Shown one piece after another: positions 22,861 through 33,052 of a stretch of DNA of 64,000 nucleotides. Made by a program: the position numbers and the translations under genes. How positions within the stretch are numbered: position 1 is the stretch's first letter; every line of letters starts with the position of its first letter. The notes beneath the pieces are model-generated. The model did no database searches. It saw nothing but the letters and a program-made list of their open reading frames with translations, and was not told the origin of the DNA. The stretch is from Streptococcus sp. 29887 (lineage in GTDB: Bacteria > Bacillota > Bacilli > Lactobacillales > Streptococcaceae). The stretch lies in assembly GCF_032595075.1 (NCBI RefSeq), contig NZ_CP118735.1, forward strand, positions 1 through 64,000. Reading direction: 5' to 3'.

Positions 22861-24162
22861 ATGAAGAAAAAAATCTTAGCTACATTATTGTTAAGCACAG
22901 TCGTTCTTACAAGTTTGAATGATGTGGCTGTGATTGTTGCAAATGATATTGATAGTCAAATTGCAGCTAAAAATCAACAAATCAATGAACTTGCGGCTCA
23001 ACAAGCAGATGCTCAACAACAGGTTGATGTTATCCAAGGACAAGTTGATGAAATTGTTGCTGAACAAGCAAAATTGACAGAAGAAAATACCCGTTTGGAA
23101 GCTGAATCACAGGCTTTGGCAGCAGATATTGAGCGTTTATCAGCTGATATTGTATCACGTGATGGTGCTTTGAAAGAACAAGCTCGTAGTGCGCAAACTG
23201 ATGCTTCTGCTTCTAGTTATATCAATACAATTTTGGATTCAAAATCAATTGTTGATGCTGTATCACGTGTTAATGCAATGCGTGAGATTGTTGCGGCCAA
23301 CAATCGTATGTTGGAACAACAAAAAACGGATAAAGAAGTTATTGTAGAAAAACAGAAGGCTAACCAAGAAGCTATCAATACTTTAGCAGCTAACCGTCAG
23401 AAATTGGAAGACGATGCACAGGTATTGCAGGTTCGTCAGGCAGAATTACAAGTAGCTCAATTAAATCTTGCTGCTCAAAAAGCAACTGCTGAAGATGAGA
23501 AAAACTCTTTGCTTGAACAAAAGGCGGCTGCTGAAGAGGCAGCACGTCAGGCAGCGGCACGTCAGGCAGAATATGAAGCGCAACAACGTGCCTTAGCAGC
23601 ACAACAGGCTGCATCGGTTGCAGCTCCAGTTGCTGCAGCATCAGCGGCTACTGAAAATGCTGAAGTATCAGAAGGGGCTACTGAACCTGCACAAACTGCA
23701 GTCGCAGAAACAGCTCAGACAGTTGCAGCTAGTCAACCTGTTGCTACACAAACTGTTTCTACTCCAGCTGTGTCATCTTCAACTGGTTCTGGTAGTTCAG
23801 CAGCAGCGCGTAATGCGACTTTTGATGCTTCATCTTATCCAGTTGGTGAATGTACTTGGGGTGTTAAATCACAACTTTCATGGGTTGGTCCGTACTGGGG
23901 TGACGCGAAACATTGGTTGGCTTCAGCAGCAGCAGAAGGTTTCCGTACGGGTTCAACTCCACAGGTTGGAGCAATTGCAGTATGGACTGGTGGCTACTAT
24001 GGTCACGTTGCAGTTGTTACTGCGGTAGAATCTTCTACAAGTATCCAGGTTGTAGAATCTAACTATATGGGTCGTCGTTATATTGGCAACCACCGTGGTG
24101 GCTACTTCAATCCAACAACAACTTCAGAGGGTGCTGTTTATTATATTTATCCTCCATATTAA
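22861..24162 (+). CDS. pcsB: Secreted cell-wall hydrolase PcsB (CHAP domain)
   Basis: Septal peptidoglycan hydrolase needed for daughter-cell separation, activated by FtsEX in pneumococcus. The 433 residues start with a signal peptide ([26 protein letters not shown]), continue with a long Ala/Gln/Glu-rich coiled coil (about 30-255), an Ala/Ser/Thr/Pro-rich linker (about 255-320), and a C-terminal CHAP amidase/endopeptidase domain. Catalytic Cys331 (GECTWG) and His382 (YYGHVAVV) are present. Position between mreCD and prs matches the group B streptococcal pcsB locus. Terminators flank the gene, so it is monocistronic. Confidence 0.94.
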   Translation: MKKKILATLLLSTVVLTSLNDVAVIVANDIDSQIAAKNQQINELAAQQADAQQQVDVIQGQVDEIVAEQAKLTEENTRLEAESQALAADIERLSADIVSRDGALKEQARSAQTDASASSYINTILDSKSIVDAVSRVNAMREIVAANNRMLEQQKTDKEVIVEKQKANQEAINTLAANRQKLEDDAQVLQVRQAELQVAQLNLAAQKATAEDEKNSLLEQKAAAEEAARQAAARQAEYEAQQRALAAQQAASVAAPVAAASAATENAEVSEGATEPAQTAVAETAQTVAASQPVATQTVSTPAVSSSTGSGSSAAARNATFDASSYPVGECTWGVKSQLSWVGPYWGDAKHWLASAAAEGFRTGSTPQVGAIAVWTGGYYGHVAVVTAVESSTSIQVVESNYMGRRYIGNHRGGYFNPTTTSEGAVYYIYPPY

Positions 24163-24169
24163 GAGTTTT

Positions 24170-24202
24170 AATAGAGCGTAGTAGAACTACGTTCTATTTT
24201 TG
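24170..24202 (+). terminator. Intrinsic terminator after pcsB
   Basis: AATAGAGCGTAGT (24170-24182) pairs with ACTACGTTCTATT (24186-24198), one G-T pair, followed by TTTTG. Confidence 0.9.
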
Positions 24203-24203
24203 T

Positions 24204-24232
24204 TTGAAAAATGAAAGAAAAAGCGTTAGAAT
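24204..24232 (+). promoter_or_regulatory. prs promoter
   Basis: TTGAAA (24204-24209), 17-bp spacer, TAGAAT (24227-24232). Confidence 0.75.
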
Positions 24233-24262
24233 AGTAAAGGTAGAAATATAGAGGAGGCTGTC

Positions 24263-25231
24263 ATGGCGTTTACTGACTTAAAATTGTTCGCTCTTTCGTC
24301 AAATCAGAAGTTAGCTGAACAGGTGTCGAAAAAAATAGGAATTCCTTTGGGGAAATCAAGTGTTCGTCAGTTTTCAGATGGTGAAATTCAAGTGAATATT
24401 GAAGAATCAATTCGTGGGACTCATGTCTTCATTCTTCAATCAACAAGTTCACCTGTTAATGATAATTTAATGGAAATTTTGATTATGGTAGATGCCTTGA
24501 AACGTGCATCTGCTGAATCAGTAAACGTAGTAATGCCTTATTATGGCTATGCACGTCAAGATAGGAAAGCTCGTGCTCGTGAGCCAATCACATCTAAATT
24601 AGTGGCAAATATGTTGCAGACTGCTGGTGTGAATCGTTTGTTAACTATTGATCTTCATGCTGCTCAAATTCAAGGATTCTTTGATATTCCAGTGGATCAT
24701 TTGATGGGGGCTCCGCTGATTGCTGATTATTTTGAACGTCGTGGTATGGTTGGTGAGGGATATGTGGTTGTTTCACCAGACCACGGTGGTGTAACTCGTG
24801 CACGTAAGTTGGCCCAATTTTTGAAAACACCGATTGCGATTATTGATAAGCGTCGTAGTGTTGATAAGATGAATACGTCTGAGGTCATGAATATTATCGG
24901 AGACATTAAGGGCAAGACCTGTATCTTGATTGATGATATGATTGATACTGCGGGGACTATTTGCCATGCGGCAGATGCTTTGGCTGAGGCTGGTGCGACA
25001 GCTGTCTATGCGTCTTGCACTCACCCAGTTTTATCTGGGCCAGCCATGGATAACATTAGCAAGTCTGCGATTGAGAAATTGGTTGTTTTGGATACTATCG
25101 AAATTCCTCAGGAGCGTTTGATTGATAAGATTGAGCACATTTCAACTGCGGATTTGTTAGCAGATGCTATCATTCGTATCCATGAAAAACGCCCACTTTC
25201 GCCTTTATTTGAAACAAAGATTGTTAAATAG
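24263..25231 (+). CDS. prs: Ribose-phosphate pyrophosphokinase (PRPP synthetase)
   Basis: Makes PRPP from ribose-5-phosphate and ATP, the shared precursor for the PurF, Hpt and pyrimidine reactions. The 322 residues include the flexible loop [16 protein letters not shown] (about 95-110), the ribose-phosphate loop [12 protein letters not shown], and the PRPP motif [22 protein letters not shown] precedes ATG. Flanked by its own promoter and terminator. Confidence 0.97.
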   Translation: MAFTDLKLFALSSNQKLAEQVSKKIGIPLGKSSVRQFSDGEIQVNIEESIRGTHVFILQSTSSPVNDNLMEILIMVDALKRASAESVNVVMPYYGYARQDRKARAREPITSKLVANMLQTAGVNRLLTIDLHAAQIQGFFDIPVDHLMGAPLIADYFERRGMVGEGYVVVSPDHGGVTRARKLAQFLKTPIAIIDKRRSVDKMNTSEVMNIIGDIKGKTCILIDDMIDTAGTICHAADALAEAGATAVYASCTHPVLSGPAMDNISKSAIEKLVVLDTIEIPQERLIDKIEHISTADLLADAIIRIHEKRPLSPLFETKIVK

Positions 25232-25237
25232 CTGTTT

Positions 25238-25264
25238 GGGGAACCGAAAGGTTCTCCTTTTTTG
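25238..25264 (+). terminator. Intrinsic terminator after prs
   Basis: GGGGAACC (25238-25245), GAAA loop, GGTTCTCC (25250-25257), T run. A TATAAT-like -10 for araT follows (TGG-TATAAT, near 25264-25271). Confidence 0.9.
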
Positions 25265-25300
25265 GTATAATGTTCTTATATAATGATTAGGAGGTCTGTT

Positions 25301-26479
25301 ATGGATTTACGTCACCGTTTTAATAAGAATTTGAACCGAATTGAGGTTTCGATGATTCGTCAGTTTGATCAGTCTATTTCGGATGTTCCCGGGATTTTGA
25401 AACTGACCTTGGGAGAGCCTGATTTTACAACGCCTGATCATGTTAAAGAAGCGGCTAAGGCTGCTATCGACGCTAACCAGAGTTATTATACTGGTATGGC
25501 TGGTCTTTTGGAGTTGCGTCAGGCTGCAGCGGAATTTGTGGCTGAAAAATATAATTTACACTACAATCCAGATACAGAAATTCTATCTACAATCGGTGCG
25601 ACAGAGGCTCTATCAGCGAGTTTAGTTGCAATTTTGGAGCCTGGAGATACAGTTCTCTTACCTGCCCCTGCCTATCCTGGCTATGAGCCAATTGTCAATA
25701 TGGTGGGAGCCGATGTAGTAGAAATTGATACAACAGCCAATGATTTCGTATTGACACCTGAGATGTTGGAAGAGGCCATTATTGCCCAGGGTGATAAGTT
25801 AAAAGCTGTCATTCTTAACTATCCTGCCAACCCAACGGGTGTGACCTATTCACGCGAGCAAATCCAGGCTTTTGCTGATATTATTCGTAAGTACCCTGTC
25901 TTTGTCCTATCAGATGAGGTCTATGCGGAGTTGACTTACACTGGTCAACCTCATACTTCGATTGCGGAGTTTTTACCAGAGCAGACTATTTTAATTCAGG
26001 GCTTGTCTAAGTCCCATGCCATGACAGGCTGGCGGATTGGCTTGATTATGAGTCAGGCTCCTATTATCGCTCAAATCATCAAGAGCCATCAGTATCTGGT
26101 AACAGCAGCGTCTACAGCTATGCAGTATGGTGCGGTTGAAGCCTTGAAAAATGGTAAGGATGATGCGCTTCCGATGCGGGCAGAGTATATCAAACGTCGG
26201 GATTACATCATCGAGAAAATGACGGATTTGGGCTTTGAGATTATTAAGCCTGATGGAGCATTTTATATCTTTGCAAAAATCCCTGCGGGTTACAATCAAG
26301 ATTCCTTTAGTTTCTTGCAGGACTTTGCGAGGAAGAAAGCGGTGGCCTTTATTCCAGGAGCGGCCTTTGGTCAGTATGGAGAAGGTTATGTACGGATTTC
26401 CTATGCAGCAAGTATGGAGAAGATTCAAACAGCTATGGCTCGTTTGAAGGACTATCTAGAAGAAAATGGAACGAATTGA
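25301..26479 (+). CDS. araT: Aromatic/aspartate family aminotransferase AraT
   Basis: PLP-dependent fold-type I aminotransferase, 392 residues. The PLP lysine is K237 in [14 protein letters not shown]; other hallmarks are NYPANPTG (about 168-175), SDEVYAEL (about 203-210) and VRISYA near the end. AraT before recO is the streptococcal order; substrate preference (aromatic amino acids versus aspartate) is inferred from synteny. I chose ATG 25301 with AGGAGG (25289-25294); an in-frame ATG at 25283 would place the RBS inside the coding region. The 3' end overlaps recO by 14 bases. Confidence 0.9.
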   Translation: MDLRHRFNKNLNRIEVSMIRQFDQSISDVPGILKLTLGEPDFTTPDHVKEAAKAAIDANQSYYTGMAGLLELRQAAAEFVAEKYNLHYNPDTEILSTIGATEALSASLVAILEPGDTVLLPAPAYPGYEPIVNMVGADVVEIDTTANDFVLTPEMLEEAIIAQGDKLKAVILNYPANPTGVTYSREQIQAFADIIRKYPVFVLSDEVYAELTYTGQPHTSIAEFLPEQTILIQGLSKSHAMTGWRIGLIMSQAPIIAQIIKSHQYLVTAASTAMQYGAVEALKNGKDDALPMRAEYIKRRDYIIEKMTDLGFEIIKPDGAFYIFAKIPAGYNQDSFSFLQDFARKKAVAFIPGAAFGQYGEGYVRISYAASMEKIQTAMARLKDYLEENGTN

Positions 26480-27248
26480 AACTAGAGGCTTAGTCCTTTA
26501 CAATCGGAATTTTCGGGAAGATGATAAGCTGGTCAAGATTTTTACGGAGAAGGCTGGCAAGCGAATGTTTTTCGTGAAACATGCTTCTAAGTCCAAGCTG
26601 GTAGCTTCTATCCAGCCTTTGACCTATGCGGATTTTATCGTCAAAATCAACGATGATGGGCTTTCCTATATTGAAGATTTTCATCAGGTACAGCCTTTTA
26701 AAGCTATCAACGGCGATATTTTTAAGCTCAGTTATGCGACCTATATTTTGGCCTTGGCAGATGCCGCCTTGCAGGATAAGGTCTATGACCCAGCCCTCTT
26801 TGCTTTTTTGGTCAAGACCTTGGACTTGATGGAAACGGGCTTGGACTATGAAATTTTGACAAATATTTTTGAAATTCAGATCTTGGGTCGGTTTGGGATC
26901 AGTCTGAATTTTCACGAGTGTGCTTTTTGTCATCGGGTTGGTCTGCCTTTTGATTATTCTTACAAGTACAGCGGTGTCTTGTGTCCGCAACACTATCAAC
27001 AAGATGAGCGACGGGCTTATCTGGATCCCAATGTTCCTTATTTGCTTAATCAATTTCAGGCTATTTCCTTTGATGAGCTGGAAACCATTTCCATCAAGCC
27101 TGAGATGAAGCGAAAATTACGGCTTTTTATTGACCAGCTGTACGAGGAATATGTGGGGATTCACTTGAAATCCAAGAAATTTATAGATGATTTGTCTTCT
27201 TGGGGGCAGATTATGAAACCAAGAACAGAAAATGAGGAAACAGAATGA
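26466..27248 (+). CDS. recO: Recombination mediator RecO
   Basis: Binds single-stranded DNA and SSB and helps RecR load RecA in the RecFOR pathway. The 260 residues show an N-terminal OB-fold ([27 protein letters not shown]) and a central cysteine-containing helical domain (CAFC near 154-157, CPQH near 178). Start lies inside the end of araT and the stop overlaps plsX (ATGA). Confidence 0.95.
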   Translation: MERIETRGLVLYNRNFREDDKLVKIFTEKAGKRMFFVKHASKSKLVASIQPLTYADFIVKINDDGLSYIEDFHQVQPFKAINGDIFKLSYATYILALADAALQDKVYDPALFAFLVKTLDLMETGLDYEILTNIFEIQILGRFGISLNFHECAFCHRVGLPFDYSYKYSGVLCPQHYQQDERRAYLDPNVPYLLNQFQAISFDELETISIKPEMKRKLRLFIDQLYEEYVGIHLKSKKFIDDLSSWGQIMKPRTENEETE

Positions 27249-28252
27249 AACGTATTGCAGTAGATGCTATGGGTGGGGACCACGCCCCTCAGGCAGTGGT
27301 AGAAGGTGTCAATCAAGCCTTGGCTGCCTTTCCAGACATTGACATTCAACTTTATGGTGATGAGGCTAAAATCAAGCAGTATTTGACAGCAACAGAGCGT
27401 GTCAGCATTGTTCATACGACGGAGAAAATTAATTCTGATGATGAGCCGGTCAAGGCCATTCGTCGTAAGAAAGAAGCATCGATGGTCCTAGCGACCAAGG
27501 CTGTCAAGGATGGTCAGGCAGATGCGGTCTTATCAGCAGGAAATACAGGTGCTCTTTTGGCGGCAGGTGTCTTTGTTGTCGGTCGCATCAAGAACATCGA
27601 CCGTCCTGGTCTTATGTCTACCTTGCCGACTATGGACGGTAAGGGATTTGATATGATGGACTTGGGAGCAAATGCTGAAAATACAGCTCATCACCTCTAT
27701 CAGTATGGCATTCTTGGCTCATTTTACGCGGAGCACGTGCGTGGTGTCAAACAACCTCGTGTGGGACTTTTGAACAACGGTACGGAAGATACCAAGGGCA
27801 CGCCAGTTCACCAAGAGGCCTATAAACTCTTGGCGGAAGACAAGTCAATCAACTTTATCGGCAATGTGGAGGCGCGTGAGTTGCTCAATAGTGTGGCAGA
27901 TGTGGTTGTGACGGATGGTTTCACGGGAAACGCTGTGCTGAAAACCGTTGAGGGAACGGCAAAATCTATCGTCGGTCAGTTGACAGGCTCTATCAAAAAT
28001 GGTGGTCTGCGTGCCAAATTGGGCGGTCTTTTGGTCAAGCCAACCTTGAAAAAAGCACTTGGGGCTATGGACTACAAGAAGGCTGGCGGTGCTGTCTTGC
28101 TTGGTCTGAAAGCACCTGTCATCAAGGCGCACGGATCCAGCGATGCCCAGTCGATTTTCTATACCATTAAGCAGACGCGTTCTATTTTGGAGGCTGGTAT
28201 TGTTGAAAAATCGGTGGAGAAATTTTCAGTAGTGGAGGACAGTAATGACTAG
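27245..28252 (+). CDS. plsX: Phosphate acyltransferase PlsX
   Basis: Converts acyl-ACP to acyl-phosphate for PlsY, linking fatty-acid and phospholipid synthesis. The 335 residues begin with the family motif [15 protein letters not shown], and contain [12 protein letters not shown] and a C-terminal HGSSDA. It overlaps recO upstream and acpP downstream by 4 and 8 bases, so lipid and recombination genes share one transcript. Confidence 0.97.
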   Translation: MKRIAVDAMGGDHAPQAVVEGVNQALAAFPDIDIQLYGDEAKIKQYLTATERVSIVHTTEKINSDDEPVKAIRRKKEASMVLATKAVKDGQADAVLSAGNTGALLAAGVFVVGRIKNIDRPGLMSTLPTMDGKGFDMMDLGANAENTAHHLYQYGILGSFYAEHVRGVKQPRVGLLNNGTEDTKGTPVHQEAYKLLAEDKSINFIGNVEARELLNSVADVVVTDGFTGNAVLKTVEGTAKSIVGQLTGSIKNGGLRAKLGGLLVKPTLKKALGAMDYKKAGGAVLLGLKAPVIKAHGSSDAQSIFYTIKQTRSILEAGIVEKSVEKFSVVEDSND

Positions 28253-28493
28253 AGAGCAGGTTTATCAGCGGGTTGTTGCCATTATTCAAGAGGAGAAGGG
28301 TGATGATTTTCAAGTCCAGTCAGAATCTTCTTTAGCAGATAATATCGCAGCGGATTCAGTGGAAATTATGGAATTCGTATTGACCTTGGAAGACGAGTTT
28401 GGTGTCGATGTTCCTGATGCGGCCATTGAGCGCTTTGAAACATTAGCAGATATTGTGGATTTTATTTATGAAGAATTACAGAAACGTTCGTAG
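28245..28493 (+). CDS. acpP: Acyl carrier protein (secondary, plsX-linked)
   Basis: An 82-residue acidic four-helix carrier. The phosphopantetheine attachment serine is S38 in ADSVEIMEF, a DSVE variant of the usual DSLD. Streptococci carry one AcpP in the fab cluster and this second one beside plsX, proposed to serve phospholipid synthesis from exogenous or recycled acyl chains. Ends in a terminator overlapping its stop codon. Confidence 0.93.
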   Translation: MTREQVYQRVVAIIQEEKGDDFQVQSESSLADNIAADSVEIMEFVLTLEDEFGVDVPDAAIERFETLADIVDFIYEELQKRS

Positions 28494-28512
28494 TTTACGG
28501 GCGTTTTTCTTT
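28482..28512 (+). terminator. Intrinsic terminator overlapping acpP stop
   Basis: AAACGTTCGTA (28482-28492) pairs with TACGGGCGTTT (28496-28506) with two G-T pairs, then T run. Confidence 0.75.
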
Positions 28513-28539
28513 GTTTTTAGTTGAAAGACCGTAAAATTC

Positions 28540-28608
28540 TTGTATAGGCGAATGTTGTGTGTTAGAATAAACGAAAAGACTAGAATATTTTATGAAAGGC
28601 GAACATTT
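28540..28608 (+). promoter_or_regulatory. purC operon promoter with PurR-box-like sequences
   Basis: Extended -10 TGT-TAGAAT (28563-28568) with weak -35 TTGTAT (28540-28545), 17-bp spacer. Two copies of a GGCGAA core (TATAGGCGAATGTT at 28543-28556; GAAAGGCGAACATTTT at 28594-28609) resemble the lactococcal/streptococcal PurBox AWWWCCGAACWWT, one over the promoter and one over the RBS. Control by PurR is inferred. Confidence 0.6.
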
Positions 28609-28610
28609 TA

Positions 28611-29318
28611 ATGAAAACAGACCTTCTCTATTCAGGAAAAGCTAAAGATATCTACGCTACAGTTGATAGTGACCAGATTGTTGCAGTTTACAAGGACCAG
28701 GCAACGGCTTTTAATGGTGGCAAGAAAGAACAGATTGTGGGCAAGGGCCGACTGAATAATCTAATTTCTTCGCTTATTTTTGAAAAGTTGAATGTTGCAG
28801 GTGTTAAGACACATTTTATCAAGCGTTTGTCAGACACAGAGCAGTTGAATAAGAAGGTGGAGATTATTCCTCTCGAGGTGGTTTTGCGAAATGTGACAGC
28901 TGGGTCTTTCTCAAAACGGTTTGGTGTGGAAGAAGGGATTGCCTTAGTTACTCCAATCGTGGAATTTTACTATAAAAAAGATGAGTTGGACGATCCTTTT
29001 ATCAACGACGAACATATTGCTTTTCTTAATCTAGCTAGTTCAGAAGAAATCGCCTATATCAAGGAAGAAACATGTCGTATCAATAGTTTCTTGAAGGACT
29101 TGTTTGCTCAGATTGGGTTGACTTTGGTGGATTTCAAGCTAGAATTTGGGGTTGACTCGTCTGGTCAGATTTTATTGGCGGATGAGTTTTCGCCTGATAA
29201 TTGTCGTTTATGGGATGCGGATGGCAACCATCTGGACAAGGATGTTTTTCGTCGGGGTCTAGGGGAGTTGACCGAGGTTTACGAGGTCGTATTGGCAAAA
29301 TTACAAGAATTGAAATAA
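28611..29318 (+). CDS. purC: SAICAR synthetase
   Basis: Step of de novo purine synthesis that joins aspartate to CAIR. The 235 residues match the short bacterial Pur[14 protein letters not shown] at the start, [20 protein letters not shown] near 97-116, and [12 protein letters not shown] near 191-202. First gene of the main pur operon; 12 bases separate it from purL. Confidence 0.97.
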   Translation: MKTDLLYSGKAKDIYATVDSDQIVAVYKDQATAFNGGKKEQIVGKGRLNNLISSLIFEKLNVAGVKTHFIKRLSDTEQLNKKVEIIPLEVVLRNVTAGSFSKRFGVEEGIALVTPIVEFYYKKDELDDPFINDEHIAFLNLASSEEIAYIKEETCRINSFLKDLFAQIGLTLVDFKLEFGVDSSGQILLADEFSPDNCRLWDADGNHLDKDVFRRGLGELTEVYEVVLAKLQELK

Positions 29319-29330
29319 GGATTGGAAAAA

Positions 29331-32300
29331 ATGGCGAAGCGGATTTTTGTTGAGAAGAAGGCGGATTTTCAGATTAAGGCGGAGGCTCTTCGTAAGGAGT
29401 TGACTCATAATTTGCAACTGAAGAGTTTGACGAGTGTACGTCTGGTGCAGGTTTACGATGTTTTCAATCTTGAGGAGGACTTGCTGGAGCAGGCCATCAA
29501 GCATATCTTTACTGAGCAGGTGACGGACAAGGTCTTGTCGGAAGCGGAACTGGGCTTGGAAGACGCGGTTTATTTTGTTATTGAGGCTTTGCCTGGTCAG
29601 TTTGACCAGCGGGCTGCAAGCAGTCAAGAGGCCCTTCTCTTATTGGGCAGTCGCCAGGAGGTGCGTGTCAATACAGGGCAACTTTACATCTTGAACGGTG
29701 ATGTGCAGGAAGAAGAATTGGCTGCTATCAAGAATTATTTGCTTAACCCTGTGGATTCGCGATTCAAGGATATGGATGCTCCTTTGGTGGCTCAGGAGTT
29801 TTCGGTGTCAGATACTGTCATTCCAAGCTTGGACTTTTTTGATAGCTACGGGGCAGAGGAATTTGCGTCTTACAAGCGTGAGGCTGGTTTGGCTATGGAA
29901 GTGGAAGACCTGCTCTTTATTCAGGATTATTTCAAGTCAATTGGTCGAGTGCCAACTGAGACAGAACTCAAGGTCTTGGATACTTACTGGAGTGACCACT
30001 GCCGTCATACGACTTTTGAAACGGAACTCAAGTCTATTGACTTTTCAGCTTCAAAATTCCACAAGCAATTGCAGGCAACTTATGACAAGTATCTGGCGAT
30101 GCGAGCAGAGTTGGGTCGGACAGATAAGCCGCAGACACTTATGGATATGGCGACCATTTTTGGTCGCTATGAGAGAGCAAATGGTCGTCTGGATGACATG
30201 GAAGTGTCAGATGAAATCAATGCCTGCTCGGTGGAAATTGAAGTGGATGTAGATGGAGTAAAAGAGCCATGGCTCCTCATGTTCAAGAATGAAACCCATA
30301 ATCACCCTACAGAAATCGAGCCTTTTGGTGGTGCCGCAACCTGTATCGGTGGTGCCATTCGTGATCCCTTGTCAGGTCGTTCTTATGTTTATCAGGCTAT
30401 GCGGATTTCAGGTGCGGGCGATATTACCCAACCTCTGACGGCTACTCGCCCAGGGAAATTGCCACAGCAAATCATTTCAAAAACAGCGGCACATGGTTAC
30501 TCTTCATACGGAAACCAAATTGGTCTGGCGACCACCTATGTACGTGAGTATTTCCACCCAGGCTTTGTCGCTAAACGTATGGAACTGGGTGCCGTGGTTG
30601 GTGCTGTTCCTAAGGAAAATGTGGTCCGTGAAAAACCAGTCGCAGGCGATGTGGTCATCTTGTTGGGTGGCAAAACAGGCCGTGACGGTATCGGTGGGGC
30701 AACAGGCTCGTCCAAGGTACAGACAGTTGAGTCTGTGGAAACAGCTGGTGCGGAAGTCCAAAAAGGAAATGCCATCGAAGAGCGTAAAATCCAACGTTTG
30801 TTCCGAAACGGTAACGTTACACGCCTTATCAAAAAATCCAATGACTTCGGTGCAGGTGGTGTCTGCGTAGCCATTGGAGAGCTGGCAGATGGCTTGGAAA
30901 TTAACTTGGACAAGGTTCCGCTCAAGTATGCGGGCTTGAATGGAACGGAAATTGCCATTTCCGAATCACAGGAGCGGATGAGTGTAGTTGTCCGTCCAGA
31001 AGACGTAGATGCCTTTATCGCAGCCTGCCGTCAGGAAAATATCCATGCGGTTGTTGTAGCCAAAGTCACTGAAAAACCAAATCTCGTCATGACTTGGAAT
31101 GGTCAAACCATTGTTGACTTGGAACGTTCCTTCCTTGATACCAATGGTGTGCGCGTGGTGGTGGATGCCAAGGTGGTTGACAGTCCTGCCAAGCTGCCAG
31201 AAACACGTAGAACTTCCGCTGAAACTGTACAGGAGGACTTGAAAAATCTTCTATCAGACCTCAACCATGCTAGTCAGAAAGGCTTGCAGACCATTTTCGA
31301 CTCATCTGTTGGTCGCTCAACCGTTAACCACCCACTCGGAGGTCGCCATCAGTTAACACCGACAGAAAGCTCTGTGCAGAAGTTGCCTGTCCAGCACGGT
31401 GTGACGACCACGGCTTCTGTCATGGCTCAGGGCTATCATCCTTATCTGGCAGACTGGTCACCTTACCACGGAGCAGCCTATGCAGTCATCGAAGCGACAG
31501 CTCGCTTGGTGGCAACAGGGGCTAACTGGTCCAAGGCTCGCTTCTCCTATCAGGAGTATTTCCAACGAATGGATAAGCAGGCAGAGCGTTTTGGTCAGCC
31601 AGTAGCAGCACTACTGGGATCTATCGAGGCTCAGATTCAGCTTGGCTTGCCGTCTATCGGTGGCAAGGATTCCATGTCTGGTACCTTTGAGGACTTGACT
31701 GTTCCGCCGACCTTGGTGGCCTTTGGTGTGACAACGGCAGACAGCCGCAAGGTCCTCTCGCCTGAGTTCAAGGCAGCTGGCGAGCACATTTATTACCTGC
31801 CAGGTCAGATTTTATCAGAAGACATTGATTTTGCCTTGATCAAGTCTAATTTTGAGACTTTTGAAAAATGGCAGAGCGATTACACGATTACGGCTGCTAG
31901 TGCAGTCAAGTATGGAGGAGTTCTAGAAAGTCTAGCCCTCATGTCCTTTGGTAACCAGTTTGGTGCAGAAGTCGAATTGGCGGAGCTTGAAACCAGCTTG
32001 ACAGGTCAACTTGGTGGCTTTGTCTTCACATCGCAAGAAGACATTCCAGATGCTGTGAAAATCGGTCAAACGACAACAGGTTTTACCCTGCTTATCAATG
32101 GTGTCAACCTAGCTGGACAGGACCTACAAGCTGCCTTTGAAGGAAAGTTGGAAGAAGTTTACCCAACAGAATTTGAACAGGATACAGAACTACAAGAAGT
32201 TCCAGCTCTTGCCAGTGTTTCAGTTGTGCAAGCCAAGGAAAGAGTTGATGTTCCTCTTGTTTACATCCCAGTCTTCCCAGGTACCAACTCAGAATACGAC

Positions 32301-33050
32301 TCCGCTAAGGCTTTTGAACAGGCTGGTGCCAAGGTTAATCTGGTGCCATTTGTGACTTTGGATGCGGAAAGTATTGAACAGTCTGTTGACACCATGGTTG
32401 CCAACATTGCCAAGGCTAATATTCTATTCTTTGCAGGTGGATTCTCCGCTGCGGATGAGCCAGACGGGTCTGCTAAGTTTATCGTGACTATCTTACGAAA
32501 CGCCAAGGTCCGCTCTGCTATTGACAAATTTATCGAAAAAGGTGGCCTCATCATCGGTATCTGTAATGGTTTCCAGGCCCTTGTCAAATCAGGCTTGCTG
32601 CCGTATGGTAACTTTGAGGAGGCTGGTGAAAACAGTCCGACACTTTTCTACAACGATGCCAACCAGCACGTTGCAAAAATGGTGGAAACGCGGATTGCCA
32701 ATGTCAACTCACCGTGGTTGGCAGGTGTTCAGGTCGGTGATATTCATGCTATCCCAGTTTCTCACGGGGAAGGAAAATTTGTGGTGACTGACGAAGAATT
32801 CGCTGTCTTGCGGGATAATGGGCAGATTTTCAGCCAATACGTTGATTTTGCAGGTCAGCCAAGCATGGATTCTAAGTACAATCCAAACGGTTCTAGCCAT
32901 GCGATTGAAGGTATTACTAGCCGAAACGGACAAATCATCGGGAAAATGGGGCATTCGGAGCGGTACGAGGACGGTCTTTTCCAAAATATTCCAGGTAAGA
33001 AAGACCAAGGATTGTTTGTTTCAGCAGTTCGCTATTTTACAGGAAAATAA
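29331..33050 (+). CDS. purL: FGAM synthase, single-chain large type
   Basis: Converts FGAR, glutamine and ATP to FGAM. At 1239 residues this is the large fused enzyme, as in E. coli, rather than the PurS-PurQ-PurL complex of Bacillus. Synthetase halves occupy about 1-950, with HCRHTTFETEL and NETHNHPTEIEPFGGAATCIGG. The C-terminal class I glutaminase has the nucleophile in GICNGFQAL and a later SHGEGKF. I start at ATG 29331, nine bases after AAGGA; the in-frame TTG 29322 overlaps that RBS. Confidence 0.96.
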   Translation: MAKRIFVEKKADFQIKAEALRKELTHNLQLKSLTSVRLVQVYDVFNLEEDLLEQAIKHIFTEQVTDKVLSEAELGLEDAVYFVIEALPGQFDQRAASSQEALLLLGSRQEVRVNTGQLYILNGDVQEEELAAIKNYLLNPVDSRFKDMDAPLVAQEFSVSDTVIPSLDFFDSYGAEEFASYKREAGLAMEVEDLLFIQDYFKSIGRVPTETELKVLDTYWSDHCRHTTFETELKSIDFSASKFHKQLQATYDKYLAMRAELGRTDKPQTLMDMATIFGRYERANGRLDDMEVSDEINACSVEIEVDVDGVKEPWLLMFKNETHNHPTEIEPFGGAATCIGGAIRDPLSGRSYVYQAMRISGAGDITQPLTATRPGKLPQQIISKTAAHGYSSYGNQIGLATTYVREYFHPGFVAKRMELGAVVGAVPKENVVREKPVAGDVVILLGGKTGRDGIGGATGSSKVQTVESVETAGAEVQKGNAIEERKIQRLFRNGNVTRLIKKSNDFGAGGVCVAIGELADGLEINLDKVPLKYAGLNGTEIAISESQERMSVVVRPEDVDAFIAACRQENIHAVVVAKVTEKPNLVMTWNGQTIVDLERSFLDTNGVRVVVDAKVVDSPAKLPETRRTSAETVQEDLKNLLSDLNHASQKGLQTIFDSSVGRSTVNHPLGGRHQLTPTESSVQKLPVQHGVTTTASVMAQGYHPYLADWSPYHGAAYAVIEATARLVATGANWSKARFSYQEYFQRMDKQAERFGQPVAALLGSIEAQIQLGLPSIGGKDSMSGTFEDLTVPPTLVAFGVTTADSRKVLSPEFKAAGEHIYYLPGQILSEDIDFALIKSNFETFEKWQSDYTITAASAVKYGGVLESLALMSFGNQFGAEVELAELETSLTGQLGGFVFTSQEDIPDAVKIGQTTTGFTLLINGVNLAGQDLQAAFEGKLEEVYPTEFEQDTELQEVPALASVSVVQAKERVDVPLVYIPVFPGTNSEYDSAKAFEQAGAKVNLVPFVTLDAESIEQSVDTMVANIAKANILFFAGGFSAADEPDGSAKFIVTILRNAKVRSAIDKFIEKGGLIIGICNGFQALVKSGLLPYGNFEEAGENSPTLFYNDANQHVAKMVETRIANVNSPWLAGVQVGDIHAIPVSHGEGKFVVTDEEFAVLRDNGQIFSQYVDFAGQPSMDSKYNPNGSSHAIEGITSRNGQIIGKMGHSERYEDGLFQNIPGKKDQGLFVSAVRYFTGK

Positions 33051-33052
33051 CT

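Noticed and set aside
23618..24028. Gln/Leu-rich alternative frame in pcsB
   Set aside because: It arises from the repetitive Ala/Gln codons of the pcsB coiled coil and linker.
29698..30252. 184-codon alternative frame inside purL
   Set aside because: Overlaps conserved purL catalytic sequence in another frame; composition (Trp/Arg-rich) is typical of a shadow.
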